NCBI RefSeq assembly: GCF_022965805.1
Contig: NW_027331400.1
Location: 1-64,000 of the forward strand
Reading direction: 5' to 3'
Length of the DNA: 64,000 bases
DNA from: Primulina eburnea
Taxonomy: Eukaryota > Streptophyta > Magnoliopsida > Lamiales > Gesneriaceae
Position numbers and translations under genes: made by a program. This document shows, one piece after another, positions 37,533 through 47,993 of this stretch (within the stretch, counting starts at the first letter, position 1; every line of letters begins with the position of its first letter). The notes below the pieces were generated by a model, which worked only from the letters and a program-made list of their open reading frames with translations, ran no database searches and had not been told where the DNA came from.

Positions 37533-37614
37533 CGGGCAGCATGTTGCTGCCCGAGGGCTGCCCGAGCTGCCCGGAATTTTCGGGCAGCAAAGGGCAGCCC
37601 CGAGGGGGCTGCCC
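37533..37614 (+). other. GC-rich hairpin cluster in the copia leader
   Basis: Arm CGGGCAGCA with TGCTGCCCG (37533-37553, loop TGT). Arm GCTGCCCG with CGGGCAGC (37566-37588). Arm GGGCAGCCCC with GGGGCTGCCC (37592-37614, loop GAG). The repeated CGGGCAGC/GCTGCCCG words allow alternative pairings, as in retroviral dimerisation regions; that role is inferred. Confidence 0.65.
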
Positions 37615-38726
37615 GAAAATGCAGTTTTTAAAATAAAAAAAAAAAATTTTTTGTTGCCGGAATCCGGCGACGGAGCTCCGGCGACGGTGATGGCGGCTAG
37701 GGTTTCCAAAAGTGTTTTGGAGAATCTTAGTGTCATGGGCCTTGAGATGTTGGGCCATTAGATGGTCAACATATTTTGTGAAATTTAAATGGGCCTAAGT
37801 ATTTTTGTGAAAAATGAGTTTTGGGCCCTTAAGTTTAAATTTACAATTGTTGCACATATTTTCTCATAAAATAAATAATTGAAGTTGGACTTTAATTATT
37901 TATAGTAAATTGTGATTTACAAGAAATTCGATTATAAATAAATTAATTTGAAAGTAGACAAAGGAGTTTGTATACTTTGTTAATTTAATTTATAATTGTG
38001 GCGGTTAGTGATTGGATCAAGATATATAATATTGGATCAATTAATTATAGTGATAATTAATTGATGGTGTATGATATGTGATATTGTGCATGAAGGATGA
38101 TCAAAAGCCCAAGCCCAATTTGCTAGGTGTATGCTAGGATATTTGTGTTGTATGATTGTAATAATTATCAATTTAAAGTGGGCTTGGTTTATGGCCCGTT
38201 CCCACCCCATGAGATGTATCCCTATGTGCCATGGATATTTAATTGTAAATATTAGAATAGTGGAAGATCAAGATTGGAAGATGGTGGCCTTGGTGATTAT
38301 GAAGATCGAAGACATGTAATATTGGATGCTAATGTAATAATTTAGTTGCATTGCATCCCGTGCATTTACCCTAGGATTGGACCTAGGCCCGTGTTTGGCT
38401 CACACGGGCCATTAGTTTTGGGGCGATTGATCATCCTTGTACTGTTTTCTATTTATAATATATGCATGATATGTTATAAATAATGAGTATGTGCGTTATT
38501 ATTATTATAATAACAAAGTTGCATGAATCCGGCAAACATACGATCAAACATGGCGAGCTTTTAAAATAAAATTAATGATGAGACCTTTCAAAAATTAAAA
38601 ACCCTCATTTTGAATAAGATTCAAAATTAATATCAAGTCCGAAAAAGGGAATTATAAATTTGTTTATAATTTCCTTGTCTTCCATCGACAATGGGTGCAT
38701 GATGAACGCTACCCGTACTCGGGGCT

Positions 38727-39016
38727 CGGCTCATATTATTGAGGGGGCCCTGGGTGCCGGAAAGCTGTGACATCCATTGACATTGTGATGTGAACTACGT
38801 GGAACTCCCATGATTTCGGCTCATATTATTGAGGGAACTCATGGCGACCGTCCGTTAAGGTTCAACATCGATGGGTTAGGCTTGACACGTAAAGATGAAC
38901 GACGTCATATTATTGGGTCCTAATCAAACGTGAGACAAAAGTTTACGTAGAGGGTTGCATTGTGATGCAATTGGAAACTACCTTTTAGGAATTGTGATTG
39001 GCTGATATTATTCGGG
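38727..39016 (+). repeat. Repeated CATATTATTG motif in the copia leader
   Basis: GGCTCATATTATTGAGGG occurs twice (near 38727 and 38817), with shorter relatives near 38904 (GTCATATTATTGGG) and 39002 (CTGATATTATTCGGG). Each is followed by a G-rich stretch. No function is known to me. Confidence 0.55.
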
Positions 39017-39209
39017 ATCACAATTCGCTAATTGGACCTTACGTACCTACTGAGGAAAGGAGTTTCCCGTTTTCACTAGAGGGTAGTGAAAGATGTCAAA
39101 ACAGTGGGAGCAAATATTTATGAAGTAAAAGTCCAAACTTCATATCTTACTAAATATTTAAAATAGTCATCAACATTTATCTGTTTTTACTTTTCAGTAC
39201 AAATCGACA

Positions 39210-40070
39210 ATGTCTTCGATGCGCAATTCGATATCTGTAATACTCGACAAACACATATTAACTGGACCTAATTACCTCACTTGGCTAAGAAATTTGAAAA
39301 TAGTCTTGAATTCGGAAAGGGTAACATATACACTGACTCAGTCGCCCCCTGTTGAGGCTCCGACTGACTGCACTCCTGAGGAATTGCAGGCTTACAAGGA
39401 ATGGTGTGACCATGACTTGATAACCAGGTGTTATATGCTGACTTCTATGAATGATGAGCTGCAGAGGCGTTTTGAGGGTGCAAAGAATGCTGCTGACATT
39501 CATTTGCACCTCAAAGAGCTCTTTGGAGAGCAAACGCGTCCTCTTAGGCATGCTACCGTCAAGGAGCTGATCACTTTGCGCATGCGAGATGGGACCTCGG
39601 TCCATGAGCATGGCCTAAAGGTGATCGGGCTCGTGGACAAGCTCGTTGGCATGGATCTGATCTTGCCTTCGGAGTTGACCACCGACGTGTTGCTGTTATC
39701 GCTGCCTAGCTCATTTGATCCTTTTGTGGTGAATTTCAACATGAACAAGATGGAACCGACCCTTGAGGAGTTGGTGAACATGCTTGTTACGTTTGAATCC
39801 ACCATCAAGAAAGAGAAGTTGGTTCTTTATGTGGGTTCTTCATCTGGTACGAAGATTGATCCACATGGGAAGGGAAAGAAGAGTTCTTTCCAACGTCCCA
39901 AAAGGAACGTGCCCTTGTTGAGGCAATCTCCGAATCCTGTTGAGACAGCCAGACCAGTTAAGGCTGACAAGACTGGTGATGTTTGTCATCACTGCAAGAA
40001 GCCTGGACATTGGAAGCGAAATTGCAAGGAATATCTGGCCCAGAAGTGTTCTGGAAACGGTATGTTCTAA
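39210..40070 (+). CDS. gag: Copia Gag polyprotein (capsid/nucleocapsid)
   Basis: 286 codons starting MSSMRNSISVILDKHILTGP. The front contains the plant copia Gag pattern: a GPNYLTWLRNLK segment near residues 19-30 and a long helical region to about residue 205 (UBN2-type). The rear is basic and holds one zinc knuckle C259-C262-H267-C272 (CX2CX4HX4C) that would bind the element's RNA. The product would assemble the virus-like particle in the cytoplasm. Two TAA codons (40068 and 40074) follow, in frame with the protease, so the normal Gag-Pol fusion is broken here. This is the only intact gene of the element. Confidence 0.88.
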   Translation: MSSMRNSISVILDKHILTGPNYLTWLRNLKIVLNSERVTYTLTQSPPVEAPTDCTPEELQAYKEWCDHDLITRCYMLTSMNDELQRRFEGAKNAADIHLHLKELFGEQTRPLRHATVKELITLRMRDGTSVHEHGLKVIGLVDKLVGMDLILPSELTTDVLLLSLPSSFDPFVVNFNMNKMEPTLEELVNMLVTFESTIKKEKLVLYVGSSSGTKIDPHGKGKKSSFQRPKRNVPLLRQSPNPVETARPVKADKTGDVCHHCKKPGHWKRNCKEYLAQKCSGNGMF

Positions 40071-40076
40071 ATTTAA

Positions 40077-40337
40077 GTAAACATTTCAATTAACTCTACT
40101 TCTTGGGTATTAGATACCGGCTGTGACTCACATCTCTGTAATGGGTTACAGGTGATGGGAAGAAGTAGGAAGCTTAAGGAAGGTGTGACCTTCTTGAGGA
40201 TGGGCAATGGAGCAAGAGTTGCTACCAAGGCTATTAAGGATGTTTACTTATTGTTGAACAATGACATTAAGTTAATTTTAAGAGATGTTTTGTTTGTACC
40301 TGTTTGGTGTAAAACATTGTTTCCATTTCTATTGTGA
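40077..40337 (+). pseudogene. pol: Copia protease fragment
   Basis: In the Gag frame, directly after two stop codons, the sequence reads SWVLDTGCDSHLCNG: the aspartic protease active site (D-T-G at 40113-40121) in its usual copia context. It continues to RDVLFVP near 40307, the usual end of the protease. The frame stops at 40335. Detached from Gag by stops, it is unlikely to be made from this copy. Confidence 0.8.
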
Positions 40338-40662
40338 TAAAAATGGATATTCTTGTTTATTTAGCAAAGGTGTTTGCAACATTTACAAGAATGAATGTTT
40401 AATTGGTACTTGAGAACTTGAAAACGATCTCTATAACTTAAAATTAAAAGATATTCCATTAAATGTCCATTCAAAGGCAGACACCATATGAGATATGGAT
40501 GGGTAAGCCTCCCAAATATTCTCATCTTAGAATATGGGGAGCCCTGCTTATGTGAAGCAGGTAGTGGGAGATAAATTGGATTGTTGATCCATTTTATGTT
40601 ACTTTGTGGGATATCCAAGGAATTAAGTTGGATATTATTTCTATCATCCCCAAGAAACAAAG
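40338..40662 (+). pseudogene. Integrase remnant with the catalytic core deleted
   Basis: The first half encodes a GAG-pre-integrase-like piece (GYSCLFSKGVCNIYKNE near 40347). At about 40470 it jumps to the end of integrase (TPYEIWMGKPPKYSHLRIWG). The zinc-binding part and the whole D,D-35-E core that should lie between, several hundred codons in a normal element, are absent. Stops break the rest. Confidence 0.75.
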
Positions 40663-41904
40663 GTGTTTGTTTCTAGGAATGCAACCTTTTTGGAAAAGGA
40701 TTTTCTATTGGATAGAAAAAGGGAGATGATAGAACTCGAAGAGGTTCGAGAGAAACCCGCAATTATAGAACCCACACCCAATGAGCCAAGAGAGGAGATA
40801 CAAGCTCCTAGCAGGTACGAGAAAGTCTCGAGACCACCTATGAGGTATGGTCAGCTTCTTGAAGAGGGCCATGATGAGCCTAACCATGGATGTGATCCAA
40901 GGACCTTCAAGGAAGCGTTATCTGATGCCAATTCATCCAAGTGACTTGAAACAATGGAATCTGAGTTGAATTCCATGCATTCGAACCAAGTGTAGGATCT
41001 TGTGGATCCACCTGTGGGAACTGTTTCCACAGGGACTTGGGGAGGATGGGAAGGTGTTGACCTTCAAGGCGCGATTGGTGGCAAAAGGATGTACTCAAAG
41101 ACAAGGAGTTGACTTTGAGGAAACCTTTTCCCAATCGCAATGTTCAAGTCCATAAGATTTTGCTAGCCATAGCTGCATGGTATGACTATGAGATATGGCA
41201 GATGGATGTTAAGACAGCCTTTCTTAATAGGGATTTTAAGAAAGTGATTTACATGTCTCAACCTGAAGGGTTTACATCTGTCGGAAGAGAGCATATGGTA
41301 TGCAAACTTCAGAGATCTATTTGTGGTCTAAGAAGGCATCTAGGAGTTGGAACCTTAGATTCGATAGTACAATCAAAGAGTTGATTTACTAAGATTCCTA
41401 AGGGACCCTATGTGTATAAGAAGGTCAGTGGGAGTGTTGTGACATTCCTGGTGTTATATGTTGATGACATTCTACTCATTGGGAATGATGTAGGAATGTT
41501 GCAATCAACTAAGATATGGTTAGCGAGTAAGTTCTCGATGCAGGACTTGGGTGAAGCATCTTTTGTATTGGGATACAGATCTATTGAGATAGATCGAAAA
41601 GATGGCTTGCTCTCACCCAGTCCACATACATGATACCATCGTGAAGCGGTTCTCGATGGATGAGTCCTTGAGAGGACATCTACCAATGTGTCATGGCGTG
41701 TCCCTATCCAAGTCTGTCTCCTAAGACTGATGCAGAGATAGTGACGATGACACGCATTCCGTATGCTTCGGCAATTGGTAACATCATGTATGGGATGATA
41801 TCTACACGTCTTGACGTGGCTTTCGCACTAAGTGTAGTGAGTAGATATCAATCGAACCCTGGTCTTTCACACTGGAAAGCTGTGAAAGACATCCTCAAGT
41901 AGTT
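40663..41904 (+). pseudogene. pol: Copia reverse transcriptase, decayed
   Basis: Recognisable in fragments: a linker with RYEKVSRPPMRYG (near 40815), FKEALSDANSSKW-like start of RT (near 40900), QMDVKTAFLN (near 41200), LQRSICGLRR (near 41310) and the catalytic YVDD box at 41457-41468 in VLYVDDILLIGND. Then QDLGEASFVLGYRSIEIDR, and TDAEIVTMTRIPYASAIGNIMYG near 41730. Several in-frame stops and shifts separate these, so no active enzyme can be made. Confidence 0.85.
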
Positions 41905-41952
41905 GAGAAGGACCAATAAATTGTTCTTGGTCTATGGGGTGGAGAACTAAAA

Positions 41953-42438
41953 TTGGAAGGCTATATCGACTCTAGCTTCCAAAGCGATATCGATGACTCG
42001 AAGTCAACCTCTGGTTTTGTATTCATGCTCTATGGTGCTGCTGTCTCTTGGAAGAGTTCCAAGCAAGACAATACTGCGGATTCCAGCACAGAGGCCGAAT
42101 ACATTGCTGCATCGGATGCAGCAAGGGAGGCTGTTTGGATAAGGAATTTCGTCCAAGAGTTGGGCGTCATTCCTAATGGAGTTGCTCCTGTCCCGGTGTT
42201 GTGTGACAACACGGGAGTTTTAGCTCAAGCATAGGAGCCAAGGTCTCATCAGAAATCCAAACTAGTATTGAGAAAGTACCACATCCTCGGAGAGATTGTG
42301 GAAAGAAGAGAAGTGTCTATTGACAAAGTCGGCTCCGCAGATTATGTTGTTGATCCACTAATTAGGCCTTTACCTGGACCATTATTCGACAAGCATCGCG
42401 AATCAATGGGTTTTAAGCATATGGGTAGTTGGCTCTAG
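41953..42438 (+). pseudogene. pol: Copia RNase H and pol C-terminus
   Basis: Reads [10 protein letters not shown] (first acidic residue), [26 protein letters not shown] and CDNTG, the copia RNase H signature. A TAG interrupts at 42232-42234, after which the same frame continues to the usual end HMGSWL and its stop at 42436-42438. One or more stops upstream separate it from RT. Confidence 0.85.
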
Positions 42439-42441
42439 TGC

Positions 42442-42451
42442 AAGTGGGAGA
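42442..42451 (+). promoter_or_regulatory. Polypurine tract of the copia element
   Basis: AAGTGGGAGA one base before the 3' LTR start TGTTAGAGTAGG, directly after the end of pol. Confidence 0.85.
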
Positions 42452-42452
42452 T

Positions 42453-44190
42453 TGTTAGAGTAGGTGCCCGTCGAGCCAAGTGTTGGCCGAGTGTTCACAA
42501 TGAAACTCTATGCATAAGCAATCTTTATTTTTCTAATATTTGAAATTATTATTTTGGCAAATCTTTATCTGTATACCCATGCTAGTTGCATAGATAAAGC
42601 CCTTGAATATACAAATAGTAGAAAGAATATGAGATGCTCATATGATGAGTATCATGAAACTCATATTTGTAATACTGTATATTCTAAACGGTTCCTAGTC
42701 GATTCAGCCGCCACTAAGAAGGATATAGGCCGCTCGAGTTAGAGACTAGTATCTGCGATGTGAGTACCATGTTTCATTGGTAGGGGACATTGTGATGTCC
42801 GAACATGCAGATAGGTGCTCCTTGTAGAGTGCACTGAACAACCCTCCATAAAAGGACTTTCCAAGTGGTTCTCACTTATCGAGTGGAAAAGTCCTGGTTT
42901 ATGGTTGTACAGAATTAGTCCTTATGACCCGGGACAACATTGAGACTCTATGTGCTAGAATTACACTTTGACTTGTTTACCGACTCTCATGGGGTCATCA
43001 GGTGGCAAGGTTGGGTGTTCTGTCGAAACACATAGGAGTCGATGCATTGTAGCCGGGGATTCACCGCTTACCTACGGGTATGGATATCCTATGTGTTTTT
43101 CATGTATGTGTGGGTTGAAATCTCTGATCAGAGTATGGTGGTAATTATGAAAGGGGTTTCATAGATTACACCATCGATGCAACCACAACATGACACATAG
43201 TATCGATTCATTGACAACTCTCGATAAACCAATAGTTGTCGAATCGGTCGGGATATATGAGTTGAAGGGACCGTACTGTACGCTAACCATAATTGAATGG
43301 TTCTTGCAGGCACTATCATGTGATACCTAGGGAATCACGTAAGCGATGCTGCTAGGCGTTTAACGTGATTGGTTGGGTACTATCAGACTTGAGTTCTGAC
43401 GTTCTTACTATCAAGGAGTTGATAAGTAAGAATGGAGCAATTGGGGTATGCTCGAATAAGGACATGTTTAGTCCGAATCACATAGAGATGTGAACCCACG
43501 GCTAGTTGTATCAATGAACCATTGAGGGCCACACAAGTACTAGCTTTGTAAATCCCGATGAGAAGTAAAAATAGTTCAATGTGTTGAACGACTTATAAAT
43601 GAGTTTATAAGTGTAAAGAAAAATAGAAGTATGACTTCTATGAGAGAAATATAAATTTTAATTTATGGAAGTGTTCCTAAGATTAAAATTTGGCCAAGTA
43701 AATAATGTAGTTGAAAATTGTGATTTTCATAAACATTATTGAGGACTAAATTAAATTAATTCAAGTGTTGAATTAATTAAACACTAGTGGACCTAGTAGA
43801 GTCTAAATAATTAAATTAATTCAAGTGTTGAATTAATTAAATAATATTGAGTCTTGTAGAGCTCAATTAAAATAATTATTTAACTAGTGGGACTTGAATA
43901 AATTCAAGTAGTATTTAATTAATCTCAAATGTGTTTGAGATAATTAAAATTTAGTCCATGGTTTTTAATGTGTTAAAAACCATATAATATATGTGAGACA
44001 TGCTAGGGTTTGCATGCTTGGGAGGTGTAGAGTCTTGAATACTTTTGATTAAAAAATTGCAATGGCATGCAACTTTTGTATCTAACTTTTTGCAACCCCA
44101 AGACTCATCCTCTCTCCCTTATTCCACATCACTTGGCCGAAATTTTTGACTTCCGTTGCGCTTCCGGCCACCGTAACCGGTCCGCTTTCA
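42453..44190 (+). mobile_element. 3' LTR of the copia element (1,738 bp, internally deleted)
   Basis: Almost identical to the 5' LTR (a few substitutions near the start, such as GTCGAGCC for GTCGATCC). It lacks the 347 bp that correspond to 36984-37330, with an 8-base AAATTTTT at both edges of the missing part. The hairpin chain (43574-43983) and TATA-like box are kept. Ends GTCCGCTTTCA followed by AAAAG. Confidence 0.92.
43574..43983 (+). repeat. Chain of ten perfect hairpins in the copia 3' LTR
   Basis: Same ten inverted repeats as in the 5' LTR, displaced by 7,156 bp, all still perfectly paired. Confidence 0.85.
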
Positions 44191-47100
44191 AAAAGAACTT
44201 TGGGAACACTTTTGCGTGCTATTCTTAAAAAGAACTTGGATTGACATTTCTATGGACTTTATTTTGGGTTGCGTAGGACTAAGAAGGGTAGGGATTCTAT
44301 TTTTGTTGTTGTGGATAGATTCTCTAAGATGACACTTTTTATAGCTTGTCATAAAACCGATGATGCTTCAAACATTGCGGATTTGTTCTTTAGAGAAGTC
44401 GCTAGGTTGCATGGCATGCCTAGGACTATTGTTTCTGGTCGCGATGTTAAATTATTGAGTTACTTTTGGAAGACTTTCTGGGCTAAACTTGGCACAAAAT
44501 TGTTGTTTTTTACTACTTGTCATCCTCAAACGGATGGACAAACTGAAGTTGTCAATAGAACTTTGGGAACACTTTTGCGTGCTATTCTTAAAAAGAACTT
44601 GGATTGACATTTCTATGGACTTTATTTTGGGTTGCCTAGGACTAAGAAGGGGAGGGATTCTATTTTTATTGTTGTGGATAGATTCTCTAAGATGGCACAT
44701 TTTATAGCTTGTCATAAAACCGATGATGCTTCAAACATGGCGGATTTGTTCTTTAGAGAAGTCGTTAGGTTGCATGGCATGACTAGGACTATTGCTTCTG
44801 ATCGCGATGTTAAATTCTTGAGTTACTTTTGGAAGACTTTATGGGCTAAACTTGGCACAAAATTGTTGTTTTCTACTACTTGTCATCCTCAAACGGATGG
44901 ACAAACTGAAGTTGTCAATAGAACTTTGGGAACACTTTTGCGTGCTATTCTTAAAAAGAACTTGGATTGACATTTCTATGGACTTTATTTTGGGTTGCCT
45001 AGGACTAAGAAGGGGAGGGATTCTATTTTTGTTGTTGTGGATAGATTCTCTAAGATGACACATTTTATAGCTTGTCATAAAACCGATGATGCTTCAAACA
45101 TTGCGGATTTGTTCTTTAGAGAAGTCGTTAGGTTGCATGGCATACTAGGACTATTGCTTCTGATCGCGATGTTAAATTCTTGAGTTACTTTTGGAATACT
45201 TTATGGGCTAAACTTGGCACAAAATTGTTGTTTTCTACTACTTGTCATCCTCAAACGGATGGACAAACTGAAGTTGTCAATAGAACTTTGGGAACACTTT
45301 TGCGTGCTATTCTTAAAAAGAACTTGGATTGACATTTCTATGGACTTTATTTTGGGTTGCCTAGGACTAAGAAGGGGAGGGATTCTATTTTTGTTGTTGT
45401 GGATAGATTCTCTAAGATGGCACATTTTATAGCTTGTCATAAAACCGATGATGCTTCAAACATTGCGGATTTGTTCTTTAGAGAAGTCGCTAGGTTGCAT
45501 GGCATGCCTAGGACTATTGTTTCTGGTCGCGATGTTAAATTCTTGAGTTACTTTTGGAAGACTTTCTGGGCTAAACTTGGCACAAAATTGTTGTTTTCTA
45601 CTACTTGTCATCCTCAAACGGATGGACAAACTGAAGTTGTCAATAGAACTTTGGGAACACTTTTGCGTGCTATTCTTAAAAAGAACTTGGATTGACATTT
45701 CTATGGACTTTATTTTGGGTTGCCTAGGACTAAGAAGGGAGGGATTCTATTTTCGTTGTTGTGGATAGATTCTCTAAGATGGCACATTTTATAGCTTGTC
45801 ATAAAACCGATGATGCTTCAAACATTGCGGATTTGTTCTTTAGAGAAGTCGTTAGGTTGCATGGCATGACTAGGACTATTGCTTTCTGATCGCGATGTTA
45901 AATTCTTGAGTTACTTTTGGAAGACTTTATGGGCTAAACTTGGCACAAAATTGTTGTTTTCTACTACTTGTCATCCTCAAACGGATGGACAAACTGAAGT
46001 TGTCAATAGAACTTTGGGAACACTTTTGCGTGCTATTCTTAAAAAGAACTTGGATTGACATTTCTATGGACTTTATTTTGGGGTTGCCTAGGACTAAGAA
46101 AGGGAGGGATTCTATTTTTGTTGTTGTGGATAGATTCTCTAAGATGGCACATTTTATAGCTTGTCATAAAACCGATGATGCTTCAAACATTGCGGATTTG
46201 TTCTTTAGAGAAGTCGTTAGGTTGCATGGCATGACTAGGACTATTGCTTTCTGATCGCGATGTTAAATTCTTGAGTTACTTTTGGAAGACTTTATGTGCT
46301 AAACTTGGCACAAAATTGTTGTTTTCTACTACTTGTCCTCCTCAAACGGATGGACAAACTGAAGTTGTCAATAGAACTTTGGGAACACTTTTGCGTGCTA
46401 TTCTTAAAAAGAACTTGGATTGACATTTCTATGGACTTTATTTTGGGTTGCCTAGGACTAAGAAGGGGAGGGATTCTATTTTTGTTGTTGTGGATAGATT
46501 CTCTAAGATGACACATTTTATAGCTTGTCATAAAACCGAAGATGCTTCAAACATTGCGGATTTGTTATTTAGAGAAGTCGCTAGGTTGCATGGCATTCCT
46601 AGGACTATTGTTTCTGGTCGCGATGTTAAATTCTTGAGTTACTTTTGGAAGACTTTCTGGGCTAAACTTGGCACAAAATTGTTGTTTTCTACTACTTGTC
46701 ATCCTCAAACGGATGGACAAACTGAAGTTGTCAATAGAACTTTGGGAACACTTTTGCGTGCTATTCTTAAAAAGAACTTGGATTGACATTTCTATGGACT
46801 TTATTTTGGGTTGCCTAGGACTAAGAAGGGGAGGGATTCTATTTTTGTTGTTGTGGATAGATTCTCTAAGATGACACATTTTATAGCTTGTCATAAAACC
46901 GATGATGCTTCAAACATTGCGGATTTGTTATTTAGAGAAGTCGCTAGGTTGCATGGCATTCCTAGGACTATTGTTTCTGGTCGCGATGTTAAATTCTTGA
47001 GTTACTTTTGGAAGACTTTCTGGGCTAAACTTGGCACAAAATTGTTGTTTTCTACTACTTGTCATCCTCAAACGGATGGACAAACTGAAGTTGTCAATAG

Positions 47101-47993
47101 AACTTTGGGAACACTTTTGCGTGCTATTCTTAAAAAGAACTTGGATTGACATTTCTATGGACTTTATTTTGGGTTGCCTAGGACTAAGAAGGGAGGGATT
47201 CTATTTTCGTTGTTGTGGATAGATTCTCTAAGATGGCACATTTTATAGCTTGTCATAAAACCGATGATGCTTCAAACATTGCGGATTTGTTCTTTAGAGA
47301 AGTCGCTAGGTTGCATGGCATGCCTAGGACTATTGTTTCTGGTCGCGATGTTAAATTATTGAGTTACTTTTGGAAGACTTTATGGGCTAAACTTGGCACA
47401 AAATTGTTGTTTTCTACTACTTGTCATCCTCAAACGGATGGACAAACTGAAGTTGTCAATAGAACTTTGGGAACACTTTTGCGTGCTATTCTTAAAAAGA
47501 ACTTGGATTGACATTTCTATGGACTTTATTTTGGGTTGCCTAGGACTAAGAAGGGGAGGGATTCTATTTTCGTTGTTGTGGATAGATTCTCTAAGATGGC
47601 ACATTTTATAGCTTGTCATAAAACCGATGATGCTTCAAACATTGCGGATTTGTTCTTTAGAGAAGTCGTTAGGTTGCATGGCATGACTAGGACTATTGCT
47701 TCTGATCGCGATGTTAAATTCTTGAGTTACTTTTGGAAGACTTTATGTGCTAAACTTGGCACAAAATTGTTGTTTTCTACTACTTGTCATCCTCAAACGG
47801 ATGGACAAACTGCAAGTTGTCAATAGAACTTTGGGAACACTTTTGCGTGCTATTCTTAAAAAGAACTTGGATTGACATTTCTATGGACTTTATTTTGGGT
47901 TGCCTAGGACTAAGAAGGGGAGGGATTCTATTTTTGTTGTTGTGGATAGATTCTCTAAGATGACACATTTTATAGCTTGTAATAAAACCGATG
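44191..47993 (+). repeat. Integrase-core satellite, block 4 (about 10.5 monomers)
   Basis: Resumes exactly where block 3 was cut (AAAAG then AACTTTGGG). Most monomers are close to the family consensus. Several have one-base insertions that look like two variants merged (45881-45894, 46245-46258, 47808-47820) or an extra G (46080). At about 47993 the satellite breaks off inside a monomer (AAAACCGATG) and gypsy pol sequence begins without an LTR. Confidence 0.92.

Larger units (their letters stand above)
37396..39209 (+). mobile_element. Untranslated leader of the copia element
   Basis: 1.8 kb between PBS and gag with no convincing coding frame. It contains A-runs, a GC-rich hairpin cluster (37533-37614), and several copies of a CATATTATTG-type motif (38730-39015). 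Leaders of this position normally carry dimerisation and packaging signals; which part does so here is not visible. The short frames near 37337, 37498 (antisense) and 38131 look incidental. Confidence 0.7.
35297..44190 (+). mobile_element. Ty1/copia LTR retrotransposon, defective
   Basis: 8.9 kb with LTRs, PBS, long leader, gag, protease, decayed reverse transcriptase, RNase H and PPT, flanked by AAAAG. Order protease - integrase remnant - RT - RNase H identifies Ty1/copia; the YVDD box, the TEAEYIAAS motif and the GSWL end resemble Tork/Angela-like plant lineages, but lineage is tentative. The LTRs differ at only a few bases apart from one deletion, while the interior has many stops and no integrase core, so this defective copy probably moved recently with helper proteins. 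Confidence 0.92.
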
